A stretch of 64,000 nucleotides of DNA from Chaetoderma sp. LZ-2023a (lineage: Eukaryota > Mollusca > Caudofoveata > Chaetodermatida > Chaetodermatidae), in the NCBI GenBank assembly GCA_034401795.1, contig CM067371.1:75784833-75848832 (forward strand), written 5' to 3'. Below the pieces are notes generated by a model. The model was not told where the DNA came from and did not search any database. It saw only the letters and a list, made by a program, of their open reading frames with translations. Position 1 is the stretch's first letter. Each line of letters opens with the position of its first letter. The position numbers and the translations under genes were made by a program. Of the stretch, positions 1-12,270 are shown piece by piece.

Positions 1-574
1 TTCCTGGGAAGGCACCCCCCCCCCCCCCCCCATATGAACACACAAGCACCAACCTTCATCCACATAATTATCAAGTTATCATCAAATTAACAAACTATTA
101 AGGGTTAATCATTTCGTTGACTTTTATCCTTCTAACTGAGTGGTTAATTTTCTCACGTTATAATCAAACCACTTACTTAACAATTGCATACCAATGCGGA
201 GTCTCACATTAATTATCTCAAATACTGTTATCTCAAGTACGGACTCATATCTGCAAATATCAAGCAATTTGAATCATGCTACGTTTGTAATAATTATGTA
301 AATCATTCATATGCTCAGATATTCACCCTTTCATTTCCATTTCCAATTCTGGTCTTACATGAAATACAGTCTTCTCAAGAAGCCAGCTACACTCTTAAGG
401 TGTCCCTTAAGAATAATAACCATCGCCCCTCAAGACGTCCAATATCTACATCATGTGTGCAGTCTGGACCTCACTGAGAAGCATGGTTGACAGTCTGCCC
501 CAATAGTGTAAATAGTAAAACTACCCTACTGGTGTAGGTGTGGGTCCATCGAGTTTGGAGTTCCAAATATGATA
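1..574. other. Non-coding, AT-rich stretch
   Basis: This stretch contains a short poly-C run near base 20-31 and otherwise AT-rich DNA. A 97-codon open frame at 184-477 has no recognisable motif and no neighbour that supports it. I see no gene here. Confidence 0.5.
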
Positions 575-1312
575 AGATAACATAAGTTTGACGGATGCCA
601 CCTCAGGTATCCCGCAAAGGTCGGTACTTGGACCAATCCTTTAGGTCATTTTTATTGACGACCTTCCAAACGACATTGACTCAGAAATGTTCCCTTTTGT
701 CGATGACACCAAGATATTTAAGAGTATCAAAGGAAACGATGATCAGTTAACCTTGCAGAAAGACCTTGATGTAATGGTGGAATGGAGCAATACATGGCTA
801 TTCCAATTCCACCCAGACAAATGTAAACACTTGCAAATTGGGAAAAAAGCTTCAGAGCAACGAAGGGAATACACACCACATGGCAAAAAACTACAAAAGG
901 CAAGTACTGAAGAGGATAGCAGGGTAACCATTGATGCAGGCCTCAGTTTCGAAGACCACATCAGTGAAAATGTAAAGAAAGCTAATTTTATTTTCGCACT
1001 AATAAGAAGAACATTACAGTACTTAAATAGAGAAACATTTATACCCCTGTGCAGAAGTCTAGTGAGGACGCATCGTGACTTCGCGTGCCAAGTGTGGTCA
1101 CCATACAAAATGAAACATGTGGATATGATAGGAGTACAACGAAGAGCCACAAAACAAATATTTGGTTTCAAAGACATTTCATACCCAGAGACACTGAAAA
1201 AACCTGAGATTGCCAACACTAGCTTACAGAAGGAAGATGGGTGATATAATAGTGCTGGACAAAATCACCAATGGCATGTACGATGAAGAAACATGCATGT
1301 TTATTAAACTAC
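575..1312 (+). mobile_element. CR1-like LINE fragment, reverse transcriptase C-terminal half (5' piece)
   Basis: The translation shows the RT motif region around GIPQRSVLGP, then VDDTKIF in place of the usual ADDTK active-site box. After that comes the typical CR1/L2 tail: HPDKCKHLQIG, then RSLVRTHRDFACQVWSPY, then QRRATKQIFGF. The longest frame is 687-1244 (185 aa). An in-frame stop sits between the SVLGP box and the DDTK box, and the second half of the active-site box is altered, so the copy is dead. The LINE is cut at 1312 by a 3-kb repeat and appears to resume at 4340. Confidence 0.8.
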
Positions 1313-4300
1313 TGTAGCTCGCGGGTGTATGCACTGGTCCGTAATGTTGCTCCACTCCATTGCACTGCATGTACAGGATGCACAGGAGGGCTGGTTAGCT
1401 ATGGTTCTTGGGGTTACGGATCCTGTATCATGACTCGCCGAAAAGTACAAAGATCGGTTTCTAGAGCCGGTGGAACGATGACATTCCAGTGGGGCGAGAT
1501 TGAACCTTACGGTCTCATCCCAACCATTGGTGTCACCGGTATGATGGGCCATAACTTAATTTAGGAGTCTGGACATAATAATGAATCAAAACCTAAACAT
1601 TATACAAACAATGGCACTCGTTTGCAAGTAGACGAGAGAAAATATACAGTACATAGAACAAAGTTGGTGTCTTGTTTACGTGGGGTCGTCAGCGGTACCT
1701 CACCGATCCGTATATACCCATGAGGTATCCCTGCAAGGGCGTCCTAACGAGGCTACTTAGGTAGTTTAATATAAACCATTATACCCCTAACAAAAATATG
1801 ATTGTTCCGGGCCTCCATCACAGGAAAATGCCTTCAGCGCCGAAGCAGAGGAAGAGTGCTGGCAAAAAGGGCCACTCTCTTGTTCAAACAAAAAGTTATG
1901 TGCAGTGTGTGTTAACCTAGTTAAATCATAATTAATGTGATGCACGCTGGATTACGTGAAGACGGGCGGATGATTTCCGAAGAATTCAAAGACCATCATC
2001 TTATGTAGGTCCAAAGATACTGCATTGGTAGTTTCTGCTTTATTTATGCAGGCCTTCTGCTAATTTCTAACCTACCATTTAGTTGTTAGATTCGCTTCCA
2101 AGCATTATCTGCAAATGGCAGGGATTCCTACCTATCTTTTGACACATGAGTCTAACCAGAAAGGTCACCCCAGATAGCATCTCCTTCAGCCGTTTGCCTG
2201 TCATTATGGTTAGGTTTCAGAATGCCCAGAGATGCACTGCATGCCGGTTTTACATAATATATTTATATCTTTTTGCACTGCTTCTTACTTTGGCGGGGGT
2301 TATCGACACTAACTGGTATCCGAGGATACAGTGGGGGATGTATGCAAAATTGACACTTTGGTCTTCACCACTCGGAAACCCCAATAGTTTTCCAGAGTCG
2401 GACCATGCCAATGTGTTGATGGGAAGTCCAGACAATTATTAAGCCTTGTGGCTGGAGGAGCAAAAAGAGACAATCACTCGATATTAATAAGAGGCCCTAA
2501 GGTATTTGGCCAATTTTACACAATCTAGCCAGTGTGCGGTGTTACATATCTGCTACAGCCGGAAAAGAGGCGTACACAAATGTCTCTTATGGAGAGATTG
2601 TCCCTAACTACTTAAAACCTAAAATAGCCAGGTTTAGTCGATCACATGTCAGGCTCGAGCAATATGAGCATGAACAGTGACCTCAGTGTAAAATTGGTGC
2701 TGGGGGGAAAGTGATGTGGATATAATGTTGCTGTATAGTGTAGCCTAATGTACTGCGTCCTAGAGTTTTTATATAAACAAAACAAAACAACTAGGATGGC
2801 TGCTTGCCATCTACATAACTAACTATCACAGTGCTAACAGTATATCAGGTCATAGAACCTTGCGGTGCTCGTTAGTTGTAAGCACAAAAATAAGGATAAT
2901 ATATACAGTGAAAAGATAGAAACTATAAACTGCGGTCTCAAATGACCGGGGAGGTACCTATTAGTCATCAGTACATATTACGGAATGAATGAATATAATA
3001 GTACAATAGTATGGTTACTTGAGTACCTATTGGTCAAGGGTTCGTAAATCATTGGAAATGCTGCGTTACAGATGAGGAACGTGAGGTGGCATGATCATGA
3101 AGTTCATGGAAAGTGTGGCTCATCCTCACGGTGGTGAAGAAGAATGACTGTGGATGGATATCCATTAGATAGTCATAATAACTAATATGTTAATTTAAAC
3201 AGTAAGTTAGAAAGTGTCTGTCCGGTGAAGGTAGTTTGAAAGTTGCCCGTACCAGAGAGGGCTGCAGTTGTAATTAAACATTGCATGTACATAATTGGGT
3301 GCACCGTACATGATACATCGCATAGCTCTTGCAGCGTACCAGGCAGAGTCCCACCAGACTGTGGCCTAAAAGTTAATGAATCACACGACATGCAGTATGG
3401 AAGTTTTAATACCACTTTTCAGCATGGTCCGGAAAATCCGACTAGTTATCCACCAAGAATCACCACTTGTTCTACATGCTGTAGAGATTACATCTGGGCC
3501 GAGAGGCCCATCCGCAGGAAGTCTCCTTTTGAAGTGTTTAGTGAGGAAGTCTCTTCTATTTATTTAGTTGCCACCGGATGGCCATCTGATGGCTTACAAA
3601 AGCTTAGTGATTGCGGATGTCGATTGCTTACCAGCGCAAGAGAACTGAACTCTGAAAAGCACTGCTGCAGTGAAGGGTACCACAGTCAGTAAGCAGTTGC
3701 CCATTTCTAGCACTGCACTGGTCCCACAACCTTACCGCTGGCTGTCTCTCGCCAAGGTGTGGTCTCGATTCTTGATTTTTCACTCCTTTTATACTACTCA
3801 TGACATCAGAGGCAGGACGCCCAGCCAATCAGCTGGCGACCTGTAGCGAATCAGCATGCAGCTAGAAATGGTGACGATGCTATCACGTGATAGCTGCATT
3901 CCCCATTCATTTAACACATACACGGTACGACGTCCCAGTAATATTTTGAAAATAATTTCTATGAGCCATTTAAGGATAACTCGCCCATTTCTGGTCCGAT
4001 TCTTAAAAGGCAAACAGTTTTGGAATTCGCGTCTCATTCTGGTCCTGATTCCTACCGAGAACGACGAGAACTGAGTGATTTATAGAAATCACGTGCACCA
4101 ACTCGGTGCACTATAAGTATACATTCTCTCCCAATGCTGACACGTTTTGTCAGGGAAGCTCTGACGCACGCGCATGCATGCTACGCAATCTCACAGACTT
4201 AGCCATCTTATAGAAAACCTCTCTCTATATACACGTATTATCCTACCCAGTGGGGCATGCTCAGAACATACCCAGAACGGTCATTCCGCACGCAGCATAG

Positions 4301-4339
4301 TTGGGATGGGCCGTAACAGCCTAGTCTATCCGCACTACA
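1313..4339 (-). mobile_element. 3-kb TG...CA repeat, copy 1 (possible long solo LTR fossil)
   Basis: The element begins TGTAGCTC and ends ACTACA. It is flanked by the 4-base duplication CTAC (1309-1312 and 4340-4343). It is homologous, in reverse orientation, to 7941-11288. A CCAAT-type box and a TATAAAAG box (read on the minus strand, near 3784-3830) are conserved between the copies. No coding domain is visible. TG...CA ends, short target duplications and promoter-like boxes are typical of LTRs. At 3.0 kb it would be a very long one, so a non-autonomous relative or another element class remains possible. It looks old, because the two copies differ substantially. Confidence 0.65.
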
Positions 4340-4720
4340 CTACAGTGTCAGGTAGCAGAGAGGCAGAACACAAGAGGAAGCAACAAGAAGCCATATCTAC
4401 AGCCTAGCACACCATCACGAAGGTAAAATTACTTCTCATTGAGATTCATGAAAAATTGGAAGACAGAGGCGACTGTGTTTGCAGATGTTCAAGAATCGCC
4501 TAGACATATTCTAGAGCACACAAACAATTCTCTATGATAATTACAAGGCACACATCGGATGCTGCAACAAAACACAACATTGGGAGAAGAAGAAAAAACT
4601 GAAGTCTGGTGAAGAAGATCGTTGCGAACCTGTACCAGAACACATCGCTAAGTATCACTAAGCATGATTCACATATGATAACATATGTTAAGTCTATGTA
4701 GCGTACACGTATGCACTCAT
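4340..4720 (+). mobile_element. CR1-like LINE fragment, continuation of 575-1312
   Basis: Immediately after the 3-kb insertion the reading resumes with a Thr-Arg-Gly-rich stretch (RQNTRGSNKK). Next comes FSLRFMKNWKTEA and the VFADVQES region, which resembles the C-terminal 'FFSVRVVNIWNSLP' part of CR1 RT proteins. The frame is broken in several places. The join is inferred from the protein order and from the target duplication on both sides of the insertion. Confidence 0.55.
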
Positions 4721-4724
4721 GCGA

Positions 4725-4985
4725 GGAACATCCATCTGCACCACAGCACTTCCACAAAGCAGACATGAAGTCCTAAATCAAATTTCACTGAAATACTGAC
4801 AGTTCCGAGGTGAATTAATTGAGCAACAACAGTTGAACCATCCAGGAACAATTTAGATATCTACTTCAAAGAAAGAAATTTTGAATTGGACCGTGCACAC
4901 CATACTATAACAAAAACACTGAGGAAATAACAAGTCAATGGCTTAATTGGCCCTAATAAAATGATGATGGTGATGCACATATACA
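4725..4985 (+). mobile_element. CR1-like LINE 3'-end fragment with GATG-rich tail
   Basis: The sequence resembles the reverse complement of 11640-11915. It carries the conserved 3' signature TCTACTTCAAAGAAAGAA, followed by the 'ACACTGAGG...AACAAG' block, and ends in a short ATGATG-type microsatellite. Such GAT-repeat tails are common at CR1/L2 3' ends. The piece of the RT end (SLKY, QFRGELIE) lies just upstream of the tail. Confidence 0.6.
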
Positions 4986-5060
4986 TGCACACACACTCCC
5001 ACTCACACATGCATGCCCACATACTCCCACACACTCCCACATACTCCCACTCACACCCAC
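4986..5060. repeat. CACA/CTCCCACA-rich simple repeat
   Basis: Imperfect repeats of ACACACTCCCAC and ACATACTCCCAC follow directly on the LINE tail. The open frames across it are products of the low complexity. Confidence 0.7.
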
Positions 5061-5393
5061 AATCATGCATGCACGCACTCATCTCTCTATCGCATCACAA
5101 GGGTAAGTGTTAATGATTATGATCGGTCAAGAAAATGTTCACTCTTGTGCAGGGAATGCCCATTTACAGCCGAAGACATACGCATTTTTGGAAATTTACA
5201 ACTGAAACGACTGGTTCAATTATCTGCCCAGTCAGTAGAGTGATATGTTTTCCAAAATAATCTTAGCCTTCAAGTGAACATTTTTCAATACCATTGCAGA
5301 GGTCCGTCTTGATTATTGCTCTAGTGATACTTGTAATAACTTGTAAACTTGAAACATAAGTGTAGTAGTATTATGTTACTGTAGCCAAGAATA

Positions 5394-5522
5394 TACCCAT
5401 AATGAAGAGGACAAAGGAGGTGTGTTCTAGTGTGTGCACTTTACAAACACATGGTAAAAGACACACCATTCGTCACATATGGGTAATTAGGCTAATATAT
5501 ATTGTCCTCTCCATTATGGGTA
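5394..5522. mobile_element. Short TIR element (MITE), about 130 bp
   Basis: The ends are near-perfect 21-base inverted repeats (TACCCATAATG...AGAGGACAA at 5394-5414, complement at 5502-5522) with one mismatch. The interior is non-coding. I could not define a target duplication, so the superfamily is unknown. Confidence 0.6.
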
Positions 5523-5894
5523 ATTAGGTCATGCCCACTCACAACCATATGCCTTCTCTAAGCCAATCAAAAAGTGCAGCTATCATTTTCTACCAAAAAT
5601 CAATAATTCTGTGTCTATTGCTTCAGCCAATCAGATCGCACGTCCATTGCCATAGCCAATAATCAAAATTGATTGACAGATGGCCATAATTTATGTGCGT
5701 CTATCGCTGTAGCCAATAATTGATAATTCCACATATTGCTGTGTTTGTACAAGGATCGCCACAGGAACACATGCCTTTTTTCCCACAATTTTCTTTCATC
5801 TTTCTTTCTTTCTTTCGTTCTTTCTTTCTTTCTTCTTATTCTCGATTAGAAAGTTTGGCACACATCTTCTCCTGCAGTTTTCATCCAATCAACT

Positions 5895-6420
5895 ACAAGC
5901 GTGGTCAACATCAGACTGGAGACTAGCACATGTCATTCCAATCCCAAAGAAAGGCAGCAGGAATGACCCAGTCAACTAAAGACCGGTCTCATTAACATCC
6001 AACTGAAGTAAACTGATCGAGGACATCATCCGCCACAGCATAACATGTCACCTTGACCGTTACAACATCATCACAACGTGCCAATTTGGATTCTGCAAAA
6101 AATTATCCTGTGAATCACAACTGCTCTCTGCAATAGCCGACTTCGCAACAGCATTAGACAAAAATGACCAAGTAGATGTCGTACTTCTAGATTTCTCACA
6201 AATATTTGATGAAATAGCCCATGAATCGGCAATCTTGACATACAAGGTAAAACCAAAGATTGGATCAGAAGTCTCTTCAGAAATAGTACACAGCAAGTTA
6301 TCATAGGAAAAATCATCTCCAAACCAATTCTAGTTACGACAGGTGCCCCACAAGTTACAGTACTTAATCCTCTCTTGTTCCTGATTTACATCAATGACAT
6401 GCTACAATCAGTCAAAGAAA
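5895..6420 (+). mobile_element. CR1-like LINE fragment, reverse transcriptase N-terminal half
   Basis: The translation shows the order AHVIPIPKKGS, RPVSLTS, FGFCKKLSCESQL and VVLLDFSQIFDE. These correspond to RT motifs 1 to A of CR1-like elements, where the catalytic Asp is in LLDFS. It is followed by a decayed 'VPHKLQYLILSCS' equivalent of the QGSVLGP motif. Several stops and frameshifts break it, so it is dead. Confidence 0.75.
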
Positions 6421-6520
6421 GAACTTTTGAATTGAACTGAGCAAGCTATAATATATAAAACATGAAGGCAATAACAAGCCAATGGCCTATGTCTCGTAAA
6501 ATGATGATGATGATGGAATC
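6415..6520 (+). mobile_element. CR1-like LINE 3' tail with (GAT)n
   Basis: The sequence carries AAAGAAAGAACTTTTGAATT, the AACAAGCCAATGGCC block and then ATGATGATGATGG. This matches the tails at 4855 and 15057 on this strand, and at 11640 and 12040 on the other. It abuts the RT fragment at 5895-6420, which suggests one internally deleted copy. Confidence 0.65.
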
Positions 6521-7080
6521 ATGCAATGTAAGGCCAATGTTGAGCAAACGAAATGATATGTTAAGCCAATGTAAGGTCAACAGGCAAAGCTACATTGGAC
6601 CAACAAATACAAGTTACATTGGGACAAGGAAACAATGTTTGCTCGGAACAGTTTTGGCTCCCCCATGTCCACGCCCCTGTGCACAGCCATATTTGACGGT
6701 TCTGTGGTTCCGCCACTCCACATTTTTGAGCCATCACTTCACATCCTCTTGAAAGGACCCTATGATCCTGTATGATACCATATGTTGTTTCTGAATGAAT
6801 GCTTGGGTTGAATTCGTATTCGTTATTGCGGTGCTCTGATCGGAAGTATCACATGGTTACTTTACTTATCTACACATGCACACACTTTTGCTCTCGCTTA
6901 AAGCAGGAGTAATCAAGTAGAATTTGTACCACGCGATATGAATTTGTACCACATGATACCATTATCCGATTATACTCTCGGTCATGCAGCTATGTTGTCG
7001 AGGTACCCCCGCTTACCCCGACAACATACCCTAACTTTAGTTAGTCTATGAGTTCAAATACTCAGTAGCAAAACTGTTGC
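6521..7080. other. No gene seen
   Basis: This is moderately AT-rich, non-repetitive DNA between LINE fragments. The 96-codon frame starting at 6462 runs out of a LINE tail and shows no motif. Confidence 0.4.
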
Positions 7081-7089
7081 ATTGTGACT

Positions 7090-7940
7090 CGAATAAGATA
7101 TCTCCAGGGGTGTCTCGAAATTTTAAATCATTTCCTGCTTTCCCTGTCGGTGGTTTCACCACTTCCTCATGCAGACTGTTCCATGATTCAGCCACCCGAT
7201 GCAAAAACTTTTCTATCTGAGTCTGGACTTTGCCTTGTGTTCTCTGCTGGCACTGGAATCGCCATGCTGTTCAAACGGTGGTATGTATGTGGGCACACCT
7301 CACAATGATACAAGCCTGTTAACATCTTGTTTGTCTCTATTATATCGCCTCAGAGGCTGCAGAACGTTAACGAGAACAGCTTCAGGTTCTTTAATCTCTC
7401 CTCATAGCGCATGTCCTTAAACCATGTGATCAATTTAGTGGCCCTTCTCTATAGACATTCAATACTGACTATGCCTTTCTTCCTCAGCAGGTTCCATACT
7501 GCATTCACATACTCGATATGTGGTCTCACAAGTGCCGTGTACAGCCAGTTGAAGCTATCTTGGTCTAAATATACAAACGTTCATCGGACCATCACCGTGA
7601 TTTGGGTCACCTTGTTAATCTTTTCATTAACATGCTGTTCAAATGGTAGCCTGTGACCGATGTTAATGCCAAGGTCCTCGTTGGTCACTCTTCCCAATTT
7701 TTGTTTTGCTGTCTCACCCGGGCCGCTTCTCATAGCATATTCTCTCCCTACAACTTCATACTTTCTGCTCAATGTCATAATCTTGAACTTATTGGGATGG
7801 AACCTGGGCAGCTATTCATCTGAATAAGTCTGACTGCAGCACTCGCTGGCCATCTTCATTCCTAATTTGTTGGCAGATCTTCGTATCGTCAGCATACATG
7901 TATGCGCCACATGTGAGAGATTCTGGTAGGTTGTTGATAA
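7090..7940 (-). mobile_element. CR1-like LINE fragment, C-terminal half of RT
   Basis: Reading on the minus strand from 7940: FINNLPESL-type, then the catalytic YADDTKICQQI (near 7880-7905), then KYEVVGREYAMRS, VTNEDLGINIGHRLPFEQHV (7581-7778), and ALVRPHIEYVNAVWN, KKGIVSIE. This is the usual order of the CR1 RT end. It is broken by several frameshifts. The LINE continues on the other side of the 7941-11288 insertion at 11289-11560. Confidence 0.8.
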
Positions 7941-10900
7941 TGTAGCATGGATCGACCGGACAGGTGTCAGCCATCCCAGCTAAGCTGGGTATGGAACGGC
8001 CATCTCGGATTCGCTCTAAGCGCGCACACCTGGGTAGGATAGTATGTGTGTATAAGCCCTATAGGAGAGGTTTTCGTTACAAATGGCTACATTCGTTAGA
8101 ACGCATAGTACGCATGCGCGTGCGTTAGAGCTTCCCTGACAACATGTGTCGAGATTGGGAGTGAGTATATACTTATAGTGTACCGAGACAGTACCCGTAA
8201 TTTCTTTAAACTGTACTGTTCTCGTCGTTCCAGGTATCTATCATGACCGGAATGAGACGAGGGTCACAGTACCTTTTACCATTTTAAAATAGGTCCAGAA
8301 ATGGCCGAGTTATCATCGAAGCTCCCCACGAAATTATCCTTGAAATATTGCCTTGACATCTTAATCGTGTATATATATTAAACAGAATGGAGAGTGCTCT
8401 GTACACGTGATAACTACGTCACCACCTCTACAGCACGCTGATTGGCTAGTGCTCGGCCAGTGATTGGCTGAGGCACCCAGCGCTGATGTCCCGAGGAGTA
8501 TAAAAGTGGTGAAAAATCGAGAATCAGGAGCATCACCGGCGTGGAATCCAGCCCGCACAGGACGACTGAACCATCAGGATAGACGTGTGTAACTGCAAAC
8601 CTACGGTGATTCCTACTTCATCCGGTGCCTTTCGGATTTCAGCTCATCTGCGGTGGTAAGGAGTCCTCGGCTTCCACAGTTTTTGTACACCCTCGGATAA
8701 ATTAACTTTCGACAAGTCTGGGTGAACTTTGCCCAGTGCGCCGCAAGAGCTTTGCGACGCACCCCGCACCATGTGCCAGTGAATGTACATGTATTGTTAT
8801 TATATAACTAACCCTCCTTGTTAATGGGTTACTCTTAATTTTCATAACTCCGTTGCCAGATGGAAAGCTTTACAACTTCTGCTGTGTATCAGCTATAAGA
8901 CTATCTAGTGGACATTCTTGAGCTGTTCCGTTACCTGTCCTGAGAATGTACCATATGCTACCTGCCTGGAGAAGTCAGCCTGCGGAGACCTGCCTGCAGA
9001 GACCTGCTTGCGGAGACCTGCCTGCAGATGTATTCCTGTGGAAATCTTTCCAGACCTGAGAATGCATCATCTCGCGCTATGTGTGTAATAGCGCCTCAAT
9101 TTCAGTAACTAGTGAACTTGTTCCGTCCAATGACCAATAAGTACTCAAGTAGCTATACTATTGTACATTTAGTTAAATAATGTTTAATTATTTCCGTACA
9201 AAGGTACTGATGACTAATAGATACCATACCGGTCCTAAGACCGCATTTTTATAATTTCTGTTTCATACTGTGAATATAATCCTTGTTTGATGTGGTGCTT
9301 TTAACTAGCCGCAACGTAAGGTCTAGTGACCTGTGATACTTCATAATTATCATTTCATTATCTTCGTATCCATTAGTTTGTGTATTGGTTAGTTGTGCAT
9401 ATGGCAAGTAGCCATCGAGTTCATATGTTTTGCTTATTTATAAAAACTCTAGAATGCAGTACGCTAGGAAATACTATACAGCAAGATTATATCCACATCA
9501 CTATCCCCGCCAGCATCAATTTTACACTGAGGTCGCTGATCATGCTCTAATTGTTTGAGCTTGACATGTTACCAACTAAACAAGGCTATTCAGCTCGATA
9601 GGATAGGTTTAAAGCAGTTAGGGACAATTTCTTCATCAGAGACGCATAGTGTATGTCTCTTTTCCAGTTGTTGTGGTAATGTAACCCCACGCAACGGCAA
9701 GGTTGTGTAAAATTGGACAATTGACCTATAGGGCCTCTTATATATAGTAAGTTATTGTCTCTTTCTGCGCATCCACCAGCCTTATGGCTTATTAATTGTT
9801 TGGATTCCCAATCGACACGTTGACCAGATCTGACCCTGGGAAACCATCGGAGGTTTCTGAGCGGTGATAGTTAAAGTGCCGATTTACATACATGCCCCCC
9901 CCCAACTTGTGTCTTTGAATACTTATTAGGTAGATTCTCCTGCCAAAGTAGGAAGTACTGCGGAATAACAATAATAATATTAATTTATATGTTGTGATAC
10001 CGGCCTGTAGTACATCTCTGGGCATCTTGGAAAATAACACTAATGACAGGTTAAATGTTAGCTCCGTAGCACACAGTGACGGACGAGATGCGGATCTCCA
10101 TCCAATTCATTGCAGTGTCTGGATGAAGCGTTGGAGCTCATCACGCCCTCATGGTAAGGACGCTCGCGATGTATATCCGTCTCTCCACCCCCACCATAAT
10201 GACATGTCAGTATTTTAAATTGCTTTTGTGAACTGTGAAACTCATCTAGTGATGTTATATGTGGTTGCGGAACCTGGTGACCGGATCGTTATTTGATTCA
10301 GGGCTTTGTTCCATGACATGTACGCACGCAGTCCTTGGTGGTAGATGCTATGCAGGGCGACCTACGGGAAGTTGAGCATCTATGCCCAACGGATAACCAT
10401 ATCTAAAGTTAGGTAGTAATCCCTGCCACTTGTGGCCATAGCTTGTTTCTGTTACTAACACCTAAATGGTAGGTTAGGATGTAGCAGAAGGCCTGCATAA
10501 ATAAAGCGGCAACTACCAATGCAGCAACTTTGGAACTACATAAGACGGTGACCTGGGAATTCTTCGGAAATCATTCGTCCTGTCTTCACATAAACCAGCG
10601 TGCAACACCTTAACAGTAGCTTCACTAGGATTTTCAGCACTTAGCATTTTCTGTTGAACAAAAGAGTGGCCCTTTTTTTTCCCCCTCCGCTTCGGCGTTG
10701 AAGGCATTTTCCTGTGATGAAGGCCCGCGCGAGGCACTTTCCTCTCGCAACAACAATATTTTGTTTGTGTGTGTGTGTTAGGGGTATACTAGTTTATATT
10801 AAACTACCTAGTGACTTCGTTGCGGAAACCCTCCCTTGCAGGGGATACCTCTGCGGATTCAAGGATCTGTGTAGTACCTCCGGAAAAACCATGTGGAAAG

Positions 10901-11288
10901 AACACCGGCCCGGCTCTACATTGTGTATTATTGTGCTCATTCACTGGTAAACATCTAGAATTGCTTGTATAGTGGTATAAATTTTGTGACTGTTTAATTA
11001 TTATTACCATCTTGTCCATAGTTCTAAATTAATATGAATCGTCTTACCGGTGACACCACAGTTGGGATGACACGGTGTGGTTCAATCTCAGCAGCAATGG
11101 TCGCACGGCCCCACCAGAACCTATGTGGTCCGCCGGACTTAGGGGACAGTCTTTGTACTTTCCAGAGAGATGCGATATGGGATCCGCAACCCAGAGATCT
11201 GCAGCTAACCAGCCCTCCCATTTGTCATGCATTTCGGTGCGATGGATGGGAACATCATGGCGGACCAGCGCGTACCCCGGGAGCTACA
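7941..11288 (+). mobile_element. 3.3-kb TG...CA repeat, copy 2 (possible long solo LTR fossil)
   Basis: It begins TGTAGCATGG and ends GGGAGCTACA. It is flanked by the 4-base duplication ATAA (7937-7940 and 11289-11292). It sits exactly inside an RT reading frame (…VLFI | NNLPESL…), so its borders are well fixed by the host LINE. It holds two ATTGG (CCAAT) boxes (8441-8445, 8463-8467), TATAAAAG (8499-8506) and AATAAA (10500-10505) in that order. No coding domain was recognised. The layout is LTR-like, although the TATA-to-polyadenylation distance of about 2 kb is unusually long. Confidence 0.7.
8441..8506 (+). promoter_or_regulatory. CCAAT/TATA promoter-like block in the 3-kb repeat
   Basis: ATTGG at 8441-8445 and 8463-8467 is followed by TATAAAAG at 8499-8506. 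The same block, with a CCAAT box and AGTATAAAAG, is kept in reverse in copy 1 near 3784-3830. Conservation in two diverged copies suggests that it mattered to the element. Confidence 0.5.
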
Positions 11289-11560
11289 ATAAACAGAACA
11301 AACTGCACAGGTCCCAACACACTACCCTGCGGAATCCTGTTTAAGACAATCATCTGAGTCATCCATTCTGAGGTTGTGCCCATAGCTATAACCCTTTGTT
11401 TGCACTCAGACAAGAATGCTGTGACCCATTCATGAGTGTGGCCAGTTATGCTGAACCCGTAAGCTTTTGCAGCAGTATCTTGGGAAACACCATATCAAAG
11501 GTCTTCATGAAGTCAAGGTATACAGTAATATGGTCCATGTGCACCTTTAATAACTTTAGC
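11289..11560 (-). mobile_element. CR1-like LINE fragment, central RT, other side of the insertion
   Basis: The minus strand encodes VYLDFMKTFDMVFPKILLQK, where the first catalytic Asp is in YLDF. It is followed by GFRR..GSVLGP-like and QFVLFI ending at the insertion point. With 7090-7940 it makes one LINE interrupted by the 3.3-kb repeat. It is decayed by stops. Confidence 0.75.
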
Positions 11561-11639
11561 CAATGTTCCACTTATGAAAGCAAACTGCTTACTGTTGATC
11601 AGGGAGTTTTTCTTCATGTGGTTTATCATTTGGTCTCAT

Positions 11640-11915
11640 TATCATCATCATCATCTTTTTATGAGGCATATAAGCCATTGGCTTGTTATTGCCTCATTCT
11701 TTTTGTTGTAGTAAGGCTTGCTCAGTCGAGTTCAAAAGGTCTTTCTTTAAAGTAGATATCTAGTTTGTTGTTGAATGATTTGACTGATGCTGCTTAATTA
11801 AGTCTTTCTGCAACCGTCAGTATATCAGTGACATTAGATTTAAGACTCTACACTCTTTTGAGGAAAGGCTGTAGTGCAGATGGGTGTTCCCCGCATCAGA
11901 TGCGGTGTGCCACCT
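11640..11915 (-). mobile_element. CR1-like LINE 3' end with (CAT)n tail side
   Basis: This is the reverse complement of the same 3' signature as 4725-4985 (CTTTAAAGTAGATATCTAG on the + strand, with the GCTTGTTATTGCCTCA block). A CATCATCATC run marks its 3' end at about 11640-11655. Confidence 0.6.
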
Positions 11916-11918
11916 ACA

Positions 11919-11941
11919 TCATCATCATCATCATCACCACC

Positions 11942-11988
<47 letters not shown>
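11919..11988. repeat. (CAT)n/(CAC)n microsatellite
   Basis: The run reads (CAT)n, then (CAC)n, then (CAT)n. It lies at the 3' end of another LINE tail, and the microsatellite probably grew from it. Confidence 0.9.
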
Positions 11989-12024
11989 TTTACGAGGCCG
12001 GTTTCGAGGAGACTTAATTAAGCA

Positions 12025-12270
12025 ACAACAGTCATCATCATCATCATCATTTTGCTAAGCATAAGCCTTTGGCTAGTTATTACTGCTGTGTTTTTGCTGT
12101 AGTAAGGCTTGCTCAGTCCAATTCCAAAGTTCTTTGATATTCAGTATGTTCTTGAATGACTTGCTTGTTGTTGATTAATTAACTCCCCTCAAAACCGTTA
12201 GATTCAAGACTTTAATCCCTACCAATCTGATGTGAACATTCTATCTTGCTGTGTGAATAACACAGAAATT
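12025..12270 (-). mobile_element. CR1-like LINE 3'-end fragment
   Basis: It starts with (CAT)n at 12030-12048. It carries the GGCTAGTTATTACTG and AGTAAGGCTTGCTCAGTCC blocks shared with the other tails, then an RT-end remnant. Confidence 0.55.

Noticed and set aside
743-1219. 158-residue frame on the minus strand
   Set aside because: It is the shadow of the CR1-like RT frame on the + strand, which carries the recognisable motifs.
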